A stretch of DNA of 64,000 nt from JBDTSW01 sp963807385 (GTDB lineage Bacteria > Actinomycetota > Thermoleophilia > Solirubrobacterales > 70-9), in NCBI GenBank assembly GCA_963807385.1, contig CAWEBQ010000002.1, positions 620,001-684,000 on the forward strand, read 5' to 3'. Below the pieces are notes generated by a model, which was not told the origin of the DNA, did no database searches, and saw only the letters and a program-made list of their open reading frames with translations. Positions within the stretch are counted from its first letter, which is position 1, and every line of letters begins with the position of its first letter. Positions 24,202 to 32,259 of the stretch are shown here, piece after piece. The translations under genes were made by a program, and so were the position numbers.

Positions 24202-26451
24202 TTACCGGCGGTTGCGCCCACCGCCGCGGCCACCACGGCCACGATCTCCGCCACCTCCGCCGTCGAGGCGCTCACGGCTGCGGCCGCCGCCGCCACCACC
24301 GCCACCACCGCTACCGACGCCCGCCAGCTCCTCGGCCGACTTGCCCTCGATCGAGGGGTCGTCGGAGAGGCGCAGGCCGATCCGGCCGCGCTCGCGGTCG
24401 ACCTCGACCACGGTCACGTCCAGCTCGTCGCCCGCGGTCAGCACGTCCTCGACCGTGTCCACCCGCTCGCCGGGCTTCACGTTCGAAATGTGCAGCAGGC
24501 CGTCGGTCCCCTTGACCAGCTCGACGAACGCGCCGAAGGTGGTCGTCTTCACGACCTTGCCCTTGAACGTGTCGCCGACCTCAGCCTCGCGGGTCATCGA
24601 CTCGATCCGCTCGACGCAGGCCTTGACGAGCTTGCCGGAGGGCGCGTAGATGCGAATTGTGCCGTCGTCGTCGATGTCGATCTCGGCGTCGAACTCCTCC
24701 TGCATGCCACGGATCGTCTCGCCGCCCTTGCCGATCACGGCCCCGATCTTGTCGGAGTCGATCTGGATCGACTGGATCGCCGGCGCGTGCTCGGAGAGCT
24801 CCGAGCGCGGAGCGTCGATCGCCTCGGCCATCTTGCCGAGGATGAACAGGCGGCCCTGACGGGCCTGCTCGAGGGCGTCGGTCAGGATCTCGAACGTGAC
24901 GCCCGAGATCTTGATGTCCATCTGCAGGGCGTTGATGCCCTCCGAGGTGCCGGCGACCTTGAAGTCCATGTCGCCGAGGTGATCCTCGACGCCGGCGATG
25001 TCGGTGAGCACGACGTGGTCGTCGCCCTCCTTGATCAGGCCCATGGCGACCCCCGCCACCGCGTCGGAGACGGGTACGCCGGCCGCCTGGAGCGCCATCG
25101 AGGAAGCGCATACGGAGCCCATCGAGGACGAGCCGTTGGACTCCAGCGTGTCCGAGACGACCCGGATCACATAGGGGAACTCCTCCTCGCCGGGGATCGA
25201 CGGGACCAGGGCACGCTCGGCGAGCGCGCCGTGCCCGATGTCGCGGCGCTTCGGGCCCCTCATGAAACCGGCCTCCCCGACCGAGAAGGGCGGGAAGTTG
25301 TAGTGGTGCCAGAAGCGCTTGGTGTCCTGCAGGCCGAGGTTGTCGACCTTCATGTCCATGCGCGTGGTCCCGAGCGCCACCGAGCTCATGATCTGGGTCT
25401 CGCCGCGGGTAAATAGGGCCGAGCCGTGGGTCCGGGGCGTGATGTCAACCTCGGTCTCGATCGGCCGGATCTCATCGGTCGCGCGGCCGTCAGGCCGCTT
25501 CTTGTCGACCGCGATGCGCTTGCGGATCACGTCCTTCTCGAGCTTCGAGAAGGCCGCTTTCACCTCGGAGCGCCTCTCATCGGCGCCCTCGTCGTCGGAC
25601 TCGGGCGCGAGCTCGGCCAGGACCTCATCCTTGACGGCGGCGATCGCGTCCTGGCGCGCGAGCTTCTCCGGGACCTGCGTGGCCTCGTCGAGCTTGGCGC
25701 CGAACTTGGAGGAGATGTCGCCCACCAGGCCCTCGTCGACCTGGGGGACGTCGACCTCGATCTTGTCCTTGCCGGCGAGGTCGCGCAGCTCGTTGATTGC
25801 CTTGACGATCTTCTTGATCTCGCCGTGAGCGATGTCCAGCGCGTCGAGCACCTCCTGCTCGCTCACCCCGTCGGCGCCGCACTCGACCATCAGGATCGCG
25901 TCCTCCGAGCCCGAGACGATCAGGTCCATCTCCAGATTCTCGAGCGACTCCTCGTCGGGGTTGACGACGAAGTCGCCGTCGAGCTTGCCGACGCGGACGG
26001 CGCCGACCGGCACCTCGACCGGGGCCGGCGAGATCGCCAGGGCCGCGGAGGCGCCGTTCATCGCGAGGATGTCGTAGGGGTGGACGTGGTCCACCGATAT
26101 CGGCTGCGCCACGATCTGCGTCTCGCGGTGGTAGCCCTTGGGAAAGAGGGGTCGGATCGGGCGATCGATCATGCGCGCTGTCAGCGTCGCCTTCTCGCCC
26201 GCTCGCGCCTCACGGCGAAAGAAGGAGCCGGGGATCTTGCCAGCGGCGTAGTGCTTCTCCTCGACGTCCACGGTAAGGGGCAGGAAGTCCACGTCGCGGT
26301 CGCCACCGACGGTCGCGGTGCAGAGCACCATCGTCTCGCCTGCGGTTACGACCACGGAGCCGCCGGCCTGTCGCGCCAGCTTGCCCGTCTCGAAGGTGAT
26401 CTCCTTGCCGCCGACGTCCACCGAGACGTGCTTCGGGTCAAACATACTCAT
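24202..26451 (-). CDS. pnp: polyribonucleotide nucleotidyltransferase (PNPase)
   Basis: PNPase degrades RNA 3' to 5' with phosphate and can add tails. The 749-residue protein has two RNase PH domains; the second contains GSALFTRGETQIM, NFPPFSVGEAGFM and ESNGSSSMGSVCASSMALQAAGVPV. KH (KIGAVIGKGGETIRGMQEE) and S1 (GDTFKGKVVKTTTFGAFVELVKGTDGLLHIS) domains follow. The last 40 residues are almost only Gly and Arg (GGGGGGGGGRSRERLDGGGG...GRGGRGGGRNRR), an RGG-like RNA-binding tail. A hairpin in the leader may mediate autoregulation. Confidence 0.97.
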   Translation of the reverse strand: MSMFDPKHVSVDVGGKEITFETGKLARQAGGSVVVTAGETMVLCTATVGGDRDVDFLPLTVDVEEKHYAAGKIPGSFFRREARAGEKATLTARMIDRPIRPLFPKGYHRETQIVAQPISVDHVHPYDILAMNGASAALAISPAPVEVPVGAVRVGKLDGDFVVNPDEESLENLEMDLIVSGSEDAILMVECGADGVSEQEVLDALDIAHGEIKKIVKAINELRDLAGKDKIEVDVPQVDEGLVGDISSKFGAKLDEATQVPEKLARQDAIAAVKDEVLAELAPESDDEGADERRSEVKAAFSKLEKDVIRKRIAVDKKRPDGRATDEIRPIETEVDITPRTHGSALFTRGETQIMSSVALGTTRMDMKVDNLGLQDTKRFWHHYNFPPFSVGEAGFMRGPKRRDIGHGALAERALVPSIPGEEEFPYVIRVVSDTLESNGSSSMGSVCASSMALQAAGVPVSDAVAGVAMGLIKEGDDHVVLTDIAGVEDHLGDMDFKVAGTSEGINALQMDIKISGVTFEILTDALEQARQGRLFILGKMAEAIDAPRSELSEHAPAIQSIQIDSDKIGAVIGKGGETIRGMQEEFDAEIDIDDDGTIRIYAPSGKLVKACVERIESMTREAEVGDTFKGKVVKTTTFGAFVELVKGTDGLLHISNVKPGERVDTVEDVLTAGDELDVTVVEVDRERGRIGLRLSDDPSIEGKSAEELAGVGSGGGGGGGGGRSRERLDGGGGGDRGRGGRGGGRNRR

Positions 26452-26567
26452 GTATTCGTAATGTCCTTTCGGCCGCCCGGTTGGCGGCCTCTCTCTTAGA
26501 ACTCTCGTTCTCTAGCGGGCAGGATGGTAGCGAAGCGTCTGCGCTACGCAGGCTGCGCGGCTCGGCC
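26452..26567 (-). promoter_or_regulatory. rpsO-pnp intergenic region: leader hairpin and GAAC-N4-GTTC palindrome
   Basis: The gap between rpsO and pnp contains a perfect 7-bp hairpin GGCCGCC/GGCGGCC (26489-26471), 20 bases before the pnp start. Upstream of it is the palindrome AGAACTCTCGTTCT (core GAAC-N4-GTTC at 26499-26510). The core equals the Gram-positive LexA box, but a single copy can arise by chance. pnp leaders are known targets of RNase/PNPase autocontrol in other bacteria; that role is inferred here. Confidence 0.4.
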
Positions 26568-26837
26568 CTAGTGGCGCAGACCGAGGTCCGCTACGAGGGT
26601 GCGGTAGCGCTCGACGTCGGAGCGCTCGAGGTAGCGCAACAGCCGCCGGCGCTTGCCGACGAGCATCAACAGCCCTCGCCGCGAGTGGTGGTCCTTCGTG
26701 TGCGTGCGGAGGTGCTCGGTGAGCTCGTTGATGCGCTCGGTCATCAGCGCGACCTGGACCTCGGCGGAGCCGGTGTCGTTCTCGGAGCGGCCGTACTTGC
26801 CGACGAGCTCGCGCTTCTTCTCGCTGGTGATGGTCAT
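26568..26837 (-). CDS. rpsO: 30S ribosomal protein S15
   Basis: An 89-residue S15 of canonical length. It binds the 16S rRNA three-way junction and starts platform assembly. Diagnostic segments are EKKRELVGKYGRSENDTGSAEVQVALMTERINELTEHLRTHTKDHHSRRGLLMLVGKRRRLLRYLE. It sits between ribF and pnp, the conserved truB-ribF-rpsO-pnp order. Confidence 0.98.
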   Translation of the reverse strand: MTITSEKKRELVGKYGRSENDTGSAEVQVALMTERINELTEHLRTHTKDHHSRRGLLMLVGKRRRLLRYLERSDVERYRTLVADLGLRH

Positions 26838-26867
26838 TCGAGGCGGGAAGGTTAGCGGGCGCCTGCC

Positions 26868-27758
26868 CTAGCGCGGCGGCCTGTATGCGGCGCAGAGCTC
26901 CTTGGCCTCGGCCACATCCCTATGCATCTGCGAGATCAGGTCCTCGGTCGAAGCGAAGCGCTTCTCCCCGCGGAGGCGCTCGATGAAGGCAACCCGCAGG
27001 GTCCGGCCGTAGAGGTCGGCCTCGTAGTCGATGAGGTAGGCCTCGACCAGCAGCCCGCGCCCGGTCTCGAAGGTCGGGCGAACGCCGACGTTGACCGCCG
27101 CCGGGACGCCGTTGGCGAACGCCGCGTAGACGCCGTGCCCCGGCACCACGTACTCGTCGTCGGGGACGATGTTCGCCGTCGGAAATCCCAGCGTTCGCCC
27201 GCGACGATCGCCCTGGACAACCTCGCCCTCGAACAGGAACGGGGCGCCCAGGCAAGCGCTCGCGGTCTTGAGGTCGCCCGCTGCGATCGACGCGCGGATG
27301 CGGGTGGAGGACACCGTCTCCCCCAACACCTCGACCAGGGGCTCGACGCGAGTGGTGAACTCCGAGTGCGACGCGAGCATCTCGGCGTCTCCGCGCGCCC
27401 TCTTGCCGAACCGGAAGTTCTCCCCGACCGCCACGGCCTCGGCTCCGAGCGTGTCGATCAGGATCCGCTGGCAGAACTCCTCGGCCTCGATGCTCGAGAA
27501 GTCCTTGTCGAAGCGGATGACCACCAGCTCGGAGACGCCGAGCCCGGCGATCACGTCCCGCTTCACCACGAACGGCATGATCAGCTTCGGAGCGGCCTCC
27601 GGGTGGATCACGCTCAAGGGGTGGGGCTCGAAGGTGAGCACGGTGTCGGCATCGCCGATGACCGCACGGTGGCCCACGTGCACGCCGTCGAAGCTGCCGA
27701 TGGCGACCCGGCGCTTGCGCCGGGCGGCGTCGGGGAGCTGGGTCACAACCAGGCTCAT
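26868..27758 (-). CDS. ribF: bifunctional riboflavin kinase / FAD synthetase
   Basis: RibF makes FMN and then FAD. Of 296 residues, the N-terminal nucleotidyltransferase domain has GSFDGVHVGHRAVI and FEPHPLSVIHPE, and SSTRIRASIAAGD closes it. The C-terminal flavokinase domain has GEVVQGDRRGRTLGFPTANI, VGVRPTFETG and HRDVAEAKEL. It begins with an ATGA overlap on the truB stop, so it is translated from the same message. Confidence 0.96.
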   Translation of the reverse strand: MSLVVTQLPDAARRKRRVAIGSFDGVHVGHRAVIGDADTVLTFEPHPLSVIHPEAAPKLIMPFVVKRDVIAGLGVSELVVIRFDKDFSSIEAEEFCQRILIDTLGAEAVAVGENFRFGKRARGDAEMLASHSEFTTRVEPLVEVLGETVSSTRIRASIAAGDLKTASACLGAPFLFEGEVVQGDRRGRTLGFPTANIVPDDEYVVPGHGVYAAFANGVPAAVNVGVRPTFETGRGLLVEAYLIDYEADLYGRTLRVAFIERLRGEKRFASTEDLISQMHRDVAEAKELCAAYRPPR

Positions 27759-28444
27759 TCGCCCCTCACTGTGGCAGGCCCAGGCTGGGAGGCGCGCTGA
27801 AGCGCCTCGGCCAACGCGACGGGATGCTCCGGGTCGGCTTCATCGACCGAGAACGGCCCGATAGCGGTGCGGCGGAGCTCCTCGCAGTAGGCATCGCCGA
27901 GGTCGGCGATCAGGCTTCGCACGTACGTGCCCGACGAGCACTCGATCTCGAACTCCGCCCGGTCGCCCTGCCGCCAAAGCTGCTCGAAGCGATGGACGTC
28001 GACGATGCGCTCCGGTACGACGACCTCCTCGCCGCGACGCGCGCGCTTGTAGGCCCGCTCGCCGCCCACCTTGATCGCGGAGTAGGCGGGAGGGCGCTGG
28101 CGGATCTGCCCGGTCGGCAGCCGGAGCGTCCCCTCAGGCAGGCGGCCGGTCTCCGTGATCTCGCCGTCGCGATCGCCCGTGCTCGAGATCGCGCCGAACC
28201 GAGCCACGGTCCGGTACGTCTTGCGAAGGCCCATGAACAGGGCCTGCTCCCGCGTGGCCTCGCGCGTCAGCAGGACGATGAGCAGGCCCGTCGCGAACGG
28301 ATCGAGCGTGCCGGCGTGCCCGGTCTTCACAGCCCCGCGCTGGCGCCTCACCGCCGCGACCACGTCGTGCGAGGTGACGCCGGGGGGCTTGTCGATCAGC
28401 AGGACCCCGGGCGTCTGCTCAGGAGCCGCGCTTGAGCTCGGCAC
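27755..28444 (-). CDS. truB: tRNA pseudouridine(55) synthase TruB, short form
   Basis: TruB makes pseudouridine 55 in the tRNA T-loop. Motif I is VLLIDKPPGVTSHDVV and the catalytic Asp is in HAGTLDPFATGLL. RPPAYSAIKVGGERAYKRAR and SSGTYVRSLIADLG follow. With GTG 28444 as start the protein has 229 residues, against about 290-310 usually. The C-terminus ends at ALAEALQRASQPG, so the PUA-like RNA-binding domain is missing. The start overlaps the end of nrnA by 26 bases. Other start codons are absent nearby. Confidence 0.92.
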   Translation of the reverse strand: MPSSSAAPEQTPGVLLIDKPPGVTSHDVVAAVRRQRGAVKTGHAGTLDPFATGLLIVLLTREATREQALFMGLRKTYRTVARFGAISSTGDRDGEITETGRLPEGTLRLPTGQIRQRPPAYSAIKVGGERAYKRARRGEEVVVPERIVDVHRFEQLWRQGDRAEFEIECSSGTYVRSLIADLGDAYCEELRRTAIGPFSVDEADPEHPVALAEALQRASQPGPATVRGE

Positions 28445-29405
28445 AGAGGGCCTCGACGATCTCCTCGTAGGAGAGGTCGGTTGAGAACCCCGCCGCCCTG
28501 GGATGGCCGCCGCCGCCGTGCGACCGGGCGATGGCGGAGACGTCGGTGTCGCCGTCGGTCGAGCGCAGGCTGACCTTGCGTGCGGTGCCGGCGGCCTCAC
28601 CCCGATCGCGCACGACCGCCGCCACGCGGGTTCCCTCCAGCGCTCGGACGTGGTCGATGATCCCCTCCGTCAGGATCTCCGAGGAGCCGGTGTCCTCGTA
28701 GTCGCCGGCGGATACGTAGGTGACGGCGAGCTTGCACTCGTCGAGCCGCTGGATCTTGTCAATCGCCCTGGCGACCAGGCGAAGCTTCTCGAGCGGGATG
28801 CGCTCGTAAAGGCGACGGTAGGTATCTCCGACGTCCACGCCGGCCTCGATCAGCTCGGCGGCCGTCCGGTGCGTCGCGGCCGCGGTGTTCTCGTAGGAGA
28901 AGCGGCCCGTGTCGGTTACCAGGCCCACGTAGAGGGCCCCCGCGACCTCCGGGGTGATGTCGGCGCCCAGCTCTCTCGCGAGCCGGTGGACGATCTCGGC
29001 CGTGGACGAGACCTCCACGTCAATCAGGTTGATCGTGCCGAAGCGCGTGTTGTCGTGGTGGTGGTCGATGTTCACCGAGCGCGCCGCCGGATCCCGCAGG
29101 AAGCCCTCGGGGGTGCGATCGATGTTGCCGCAGTCGAGGAAGACCAGCGTCCGATCGACGACGTCGGCCGGCGGGTCGTGGAAGACCTCGGCCAGCGGCA
29201 GGAACCGGTACTCGACCGGCAGCGGGAACTCCTTCGCCGCGAGGTACATCACGGAGTCCTTGCCGAGCTGGCCGAGCACCGAGTGGAGCGCGAGCAGCGA
29301 CCCCAGCGCGTCCCCGTCGGGGTTCTCGTGGGTGGTCAGCAGGAAGCGGTCCGCCGAGCGGAGCTCCTCGGTAACCGCCTCGACATCGGCCTGCGTGGAG
29401 ATCAC
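28419..29405 (-). CDS. nrnA: DHH-family oligoribonuclease / pAp phosphatase
   Basis: A 328-residue DHH/DHHA1 phosphoesterase that degrades nano-RNA and 3'-phosphoadenosine 5'-phosphate. Motifs are THENPDGDALGS (motif I), FLDCGN, the DHH signature NIDHHHDNTRFG, and the DHHA1 motif HGGGGHPRAAGF. It lies between rbfA and truB, the usual place in this operon. GTG 29405 overlaps the rbfA stop (GTGA). Confidence 0.94.
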   Translation of the reverse strand: MISTQADVEAVTEELRSADRFLLTTHENPDGDALGSLLALHSVLGQLGKDSVMYLAAKEFPLPVEYRFLPLAEVFHDPPADVVDRTLVFLDCGNIDRTPEGFLRDPAARSVNIDHHHDNTRFGTINLIDVEVSSTAEIVHRLARELGADITPEVAGALYVGLVTDTGRFSYENTAAATHRTAAELIEAGVDVGDTYRRLYERIPLEKLRLVARAIDKIQRLDECKLAVTYVSAGDYEDTGSSEILTEGIIDHVRALEGTRVAAVVRDRGEAAGTARKVSLRSTDGDTDVSAIARSHGGGGHPRAAGFSTDLSYEEIVEALCAELKRGS

Positions 29406-29734
29406 TCGTCGAGAAGGTGCGCCAGGCGCACGCCGCGCTCGGGGCCGTCGTCGTAGTGGAAGGTGAGGGTCGGCGTGTACTTGATCCGTATCTCGGTCGC
29501 GATCCGGGCCTGCAGCAGGCCGTGCGATGCGGAGAGCCCGGCGAGGGTGCGCTCGCGGTCATCCTCATCACCGAGCACGCTGACGAACACTCGCGCGGAG
29601 CGAAGGTCGGGTGCTGTGTCGACTGCGGTCACCGTCACGAAACCGATCCGGGGATCGTCCAGCTCTGTCGAGATGGCGTCCCCGATCACTTCGCGAATGA
29701 CCTGGTTCACGCGCCGCATGCGCTCAGTGGTCAT
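29402..29734 (-). CDS. rbfA: 30S ribosome-binding factor A
   Basis: A 110-residue KH-like factor for 16S rRNA maturation, important in the cold. Diagnostic parts are RMRRVNQVIREVIGDAISTELDDPRIGFVTVTAVDTAPDLRSARVFVSVLG and the strand RIKYTPTLTFHYDD. It lies between DUF503 and nrnA in the nusA-infB operon. Confidence 0.95.
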   Translation of the reverse strand: MTTERMRRVNQVIREVIGDAISTELDDPRIGFVTVTAVDTAPDLRSARVFVSVLGDEDDRERTLAGLSASHGLLQARIATEIRIKYTPTLTFHYDDGPERGVRLAHLLDE

Positions 29735-29767
29735 CGCGCGGTCAATCTAACAGGGGTCACGAACCCA

Positions 29768-30070
29768 TTAGAGGCCCCGGATGTCCTCGAGGGTCCTGAC
29801 GTCGCGGACGAAGGAACAGCCTTCGGGGCATCGGCTCTCGATGAAGCGCTCGACCTCGTCCGCGCGCGAGGGGACGGTTGAGTCGCCGACGATCGCGCAG
29901 ACCAGCGTCGAGCGCTGCCAGGCGTCGTGGTGCCCGGTCTCCGCGACGGAGGCGCCGAAGCGCTGTCGCAGGTGAGCCTTCAGCGAGTGCAGCGCCTTGC
30001 GCTTGCCCTTGAGATCGTGGAGCTCGCCGAAGTGAAGGTGCGCCTCGACGACGCAGACGTAGGCGGTCAC
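29768..30070 (-). CDS. DUF503 domain protein (YlxP-like)
   Basis: A 100-residue YlxP/DUF503 protein: AYVCVVEAHLHFGELHDLKGKRKALHSLKAHLRQRFGASVAETGHHDAWQRSTLVCAIVGDS. In Firmicutes and Actinobacteria it almost always lies between infB and rbfA and is thought to act in translation or ribosome assembly. No biochemical role is firm. GTG 30070 is 18 bases after the infB stop. Confidence 0.88.
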   Translation of the reverse strand: MTAYVCVVEAHLHFGELHDLKGKRKALHSLKAHLRQRFGASVAETGHHDAWQRSTLVCAIVGDSTVPSRADEVERFIESRCPEGCSFVRDVRTLEDIRGL

Positions 30071-30088
30071 GACGTGACCGTAGCGCCG

Positions 30089-32248
30089 TTAGTCCAGGGT
30101 CTGCTCGACCTGGCGGCTCTCGAACGCCTCGATCACATCGTCGACCTTCACGTCCTGGAAGCCCTCGAGGACGATCCCGCACTCGAGGCCCTCCTCCACT
30201 TCCTGGACGTTGTCCTTGAAGCGGCGCAGCGATCCGACCCTTCCCGTCCACACGACGGTCCCGTCGCGGACCAGCCTTGCCTCCGACGTCCGGGTGATCT
30301 TGCCGTCGCTGACGAGGCAGCCGGCGATCGTGCCGATCTTCGAGGCCTTGAAGAGCTCCTTGACCTCGGCCTGGCCGAGCGACTCCTCGACCTCCTCGGG
30401 CTCGAGCAGGCCCTCCATCGCGCCGCGTAGCTCCTCGGTCACCTTGTAGATCACGGAGTACGTGCGGATCTCGACGCCCTCGGACTCGGCGGCGCGCCGG
30501 GCGTCCGCGAGCGGCCGCACATTGAAGCCGATGATGATCGCGTCGGAGGCCGCGGCGAGCATCACGTCGGACTCGTTGACGCCGCCTGCCGCGGCGCGGA
30601 TGACGTTGATCGCAACCTGCTGCTGAGGGACCTTCGCGATCTCGTCCTGCAGCGCCTCGAGGGAGCCGGATACGTCCGCCTTCAGGAGCAGATTCAGCTC
30701 CTTGATCTGGCCCTCCCGGGCCTTGGCGAAGACGGCCTCGAGGCTGACATGACCCGCCTGGCTCCGCGCGAGCTTCTCGGTCTTGAGACGGGTCGCGCGC
30801 TCCTGGGCGAGCTGGCGCGCCCGGCGCTCGTTCTCGACCACCTCGAAGCGCTCGCCGGCCTCGCATACCCCGTCGAACCCCAGCACCTCGACCGGGTCGC
30901 CGGGCTCAGCCTTCGGAAGCCTCGTTCCGGTGAAGTTCGTCATCGCCTTGACCTTGCCCCAGACTGGACCGGCAACGACTGCGTCGCCCACCGAGAGGGT
31001 CCCTCGCTGGATCAGTGCGGTCGAGACGGCTCCGCGGCCAGGGTCGAGGTTCGACTCGATCACGACACCGGAGGCGGGTGCGTCCGGGTTGGCCTTCAGC
31101 TCCTCCAGTTCCGCCACGAGCAGGATGTTCTCCAGCAGGTCGTCGATGCCCTCCTTGGTCTTCGCCGAGACGTTGGCGAATACCGTGTCGCCGCCCCAGT
31201 CCTCGGGGTTCAGGCCCTGATTCGCCAGCTCGCCCTTGACCTTGTCGACGTTCGCCGCGGGAAGGTCGACCTTGTTGACGGCGACGATCATCGGCACCTC
31301 CGCGGCCTTGGCGTGGTCGATCGCCTCGACGGTCTGCGGCATCACCCCATCGTCGGCGGCCACGACGATCACGGCGATATCCGTGACGTTCGCGCCGCGT
31401 GCCCGCATGGCCGTGAACGCCGCGTGACCCGGTGTATCGATGAACGAGATGGTCTTCCCGTCCTGGTGGACCTGGTAGGCGCCGATGTGCTGCGTGATGC
31501 CACCCGCCTCTCCGGCTGCGACCTCGGTCTCCCGGATCGCGTCGAGCAGCGAGGTCTTGCCGTGGTCGACGTGGCCCATGATGGTCACCACGGGCGGGCG
31601 TTCGTGCAGGTCGCCCTCGTCGTCGGAGAAGACCGGCTCCTCCACCTCCTCCTCGGCGGCGGAGACGACCTCGACCTTTTGGCCCAGCTCCTTCGCGAGC
31701 ACCTCGATCGTCTCGTCGGAGAGCGTCTGGGTGAGGGTGGCCATCTCCCCGAGCTGCATCAGCGTCTTGATCAGGTCGGCGCTGTTCACCCCCAGCGTCT
31801 CGGCGACCTCGCGGACGGTGGCGCCCGACGGGACGCGGGTGGCGTCGGGCTCGACCGGGGCGGCGGTCTCACGCGGAGGCTCCAGCAGCGGGCGGCGGCG
31901 GCGGCCACCCCGGCGGCGGGGCGGGCGCTGCGGCGGCGGGGCGGACATCCGCTCGCGCCGCGAGGCCTGGGAATCGATGACCACGCGGCGCATGCGCTTG
32001 CCCCCTGCGGCCGGCTGGGCGCTTGCGGGCTTCGGGGCCTCGGCCTTGGCAGGCTTCGCGGCAGGCTTCGGCTTCGCCGGTTCGGCCGTCGACTTGGCGC
32101 CGACCTTCAGGGCATCGAGGGCGACCTGCTCCTCGACGCTCGAGGCTGCGGCCTTCGCCTCCACGCCTGCGGCGTTGAGGGCGGCCAGAAGCTCCTTGGA
32201 GGTGACCCCCTGAGCTTTTGCGATCTCGTGAACGCGCTTTTTCGCCAA
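30089..32248 (-). CDS. infB: translation initiation factor IF-2
   Basis: A 719-residue GTPase that brings fMet-tRNA to the 30S subunit. The N-terminal IF2N module (RVHEIAKAQGVTSKELLAALNAAG) and an Ala/Lys/Pro linker precede a second IF2N (SGATVREVAETLGVNSADLIKTLMQLG). The G domain has IMGHVDHGKTSLLDAI (G1), FIDTPGHAAF (G3) and NKVDLP (G4). C-terminal domains end in FESRQVEQTLD. The TTG start at 32248 is preceded by GGAGA in the short gap after nusA. There is no ylxR gene between nusA and infB. Confidence 0.97.
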   Translation of the reverse strand: MAKKRVHEIAKAQGVTSKELLAALNAAGVEAKAAASSVEEQVALDALKVGAKSTAEPAKPKPAAKPAKAEAPKPASAQPAAGGKRMRRVVIDSQASRRERMSAPPPQRPPRRRGGRRRRPLLEPPRETAAPVEPDATRVPSGATVREVAETLGVNSADLIKTLMQLGEMATLTQTLSDETIEVLAKELGQKVEVVSAAEEEVEEPVFSDDEGDLHERPPVVTIMGHVDHGKTSLLDAIRETEVAAGEAGGITQHIGAYQVHQDGKTISFIDTPGHAAFTAMRARGANVTDIAVIVVAADDGVMPQTVEAIDHAKAAEVPMIVAVNKVDLPAANVDKVKGELANQGLNPEDWGGDTVFANVSAKTKEGIDDLLENILLVAELEELKANPDAPASGVVIESNLDPGRGAVSTALIQRGTLSVGDAVVAGPVWGKVKAMTNFTGTRLPKAEPGDPVEVLGFDGVCEAGERFEVVENERRARQLAQERATRLKTEKLARSQAGHVSLEAVFAKAREGQIKELNLLLKADVSGSLEALQDEIAKVPQQQVAINVIRAAAGGVNESDVMLAAASDAIIIGFNVRPLADARRAAESEGVEIRTYSVIYKVTEELRGAMEGLLEPEEVEESLGQAEVKELFKASKIGTIAGCLVSDGKITRTSEARLVRDGTVVWTGRVGSLRRFKDNVQEVEEGLECGIVLEGFQDVKVDDVIEAFESRQVEQTLD

Positions 32249-32259
32249 CCGGATCTCCG

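Noticed and set aside
23893..25416. A 507-codon open frame on the plus strand opposite pnp and the M16 peptidase
   Set aside because: It is the mirror of highly GC-rich coding DNA. The minus-strand frames carry unmistakable PNPase and M16 motifs, while this frame has none.
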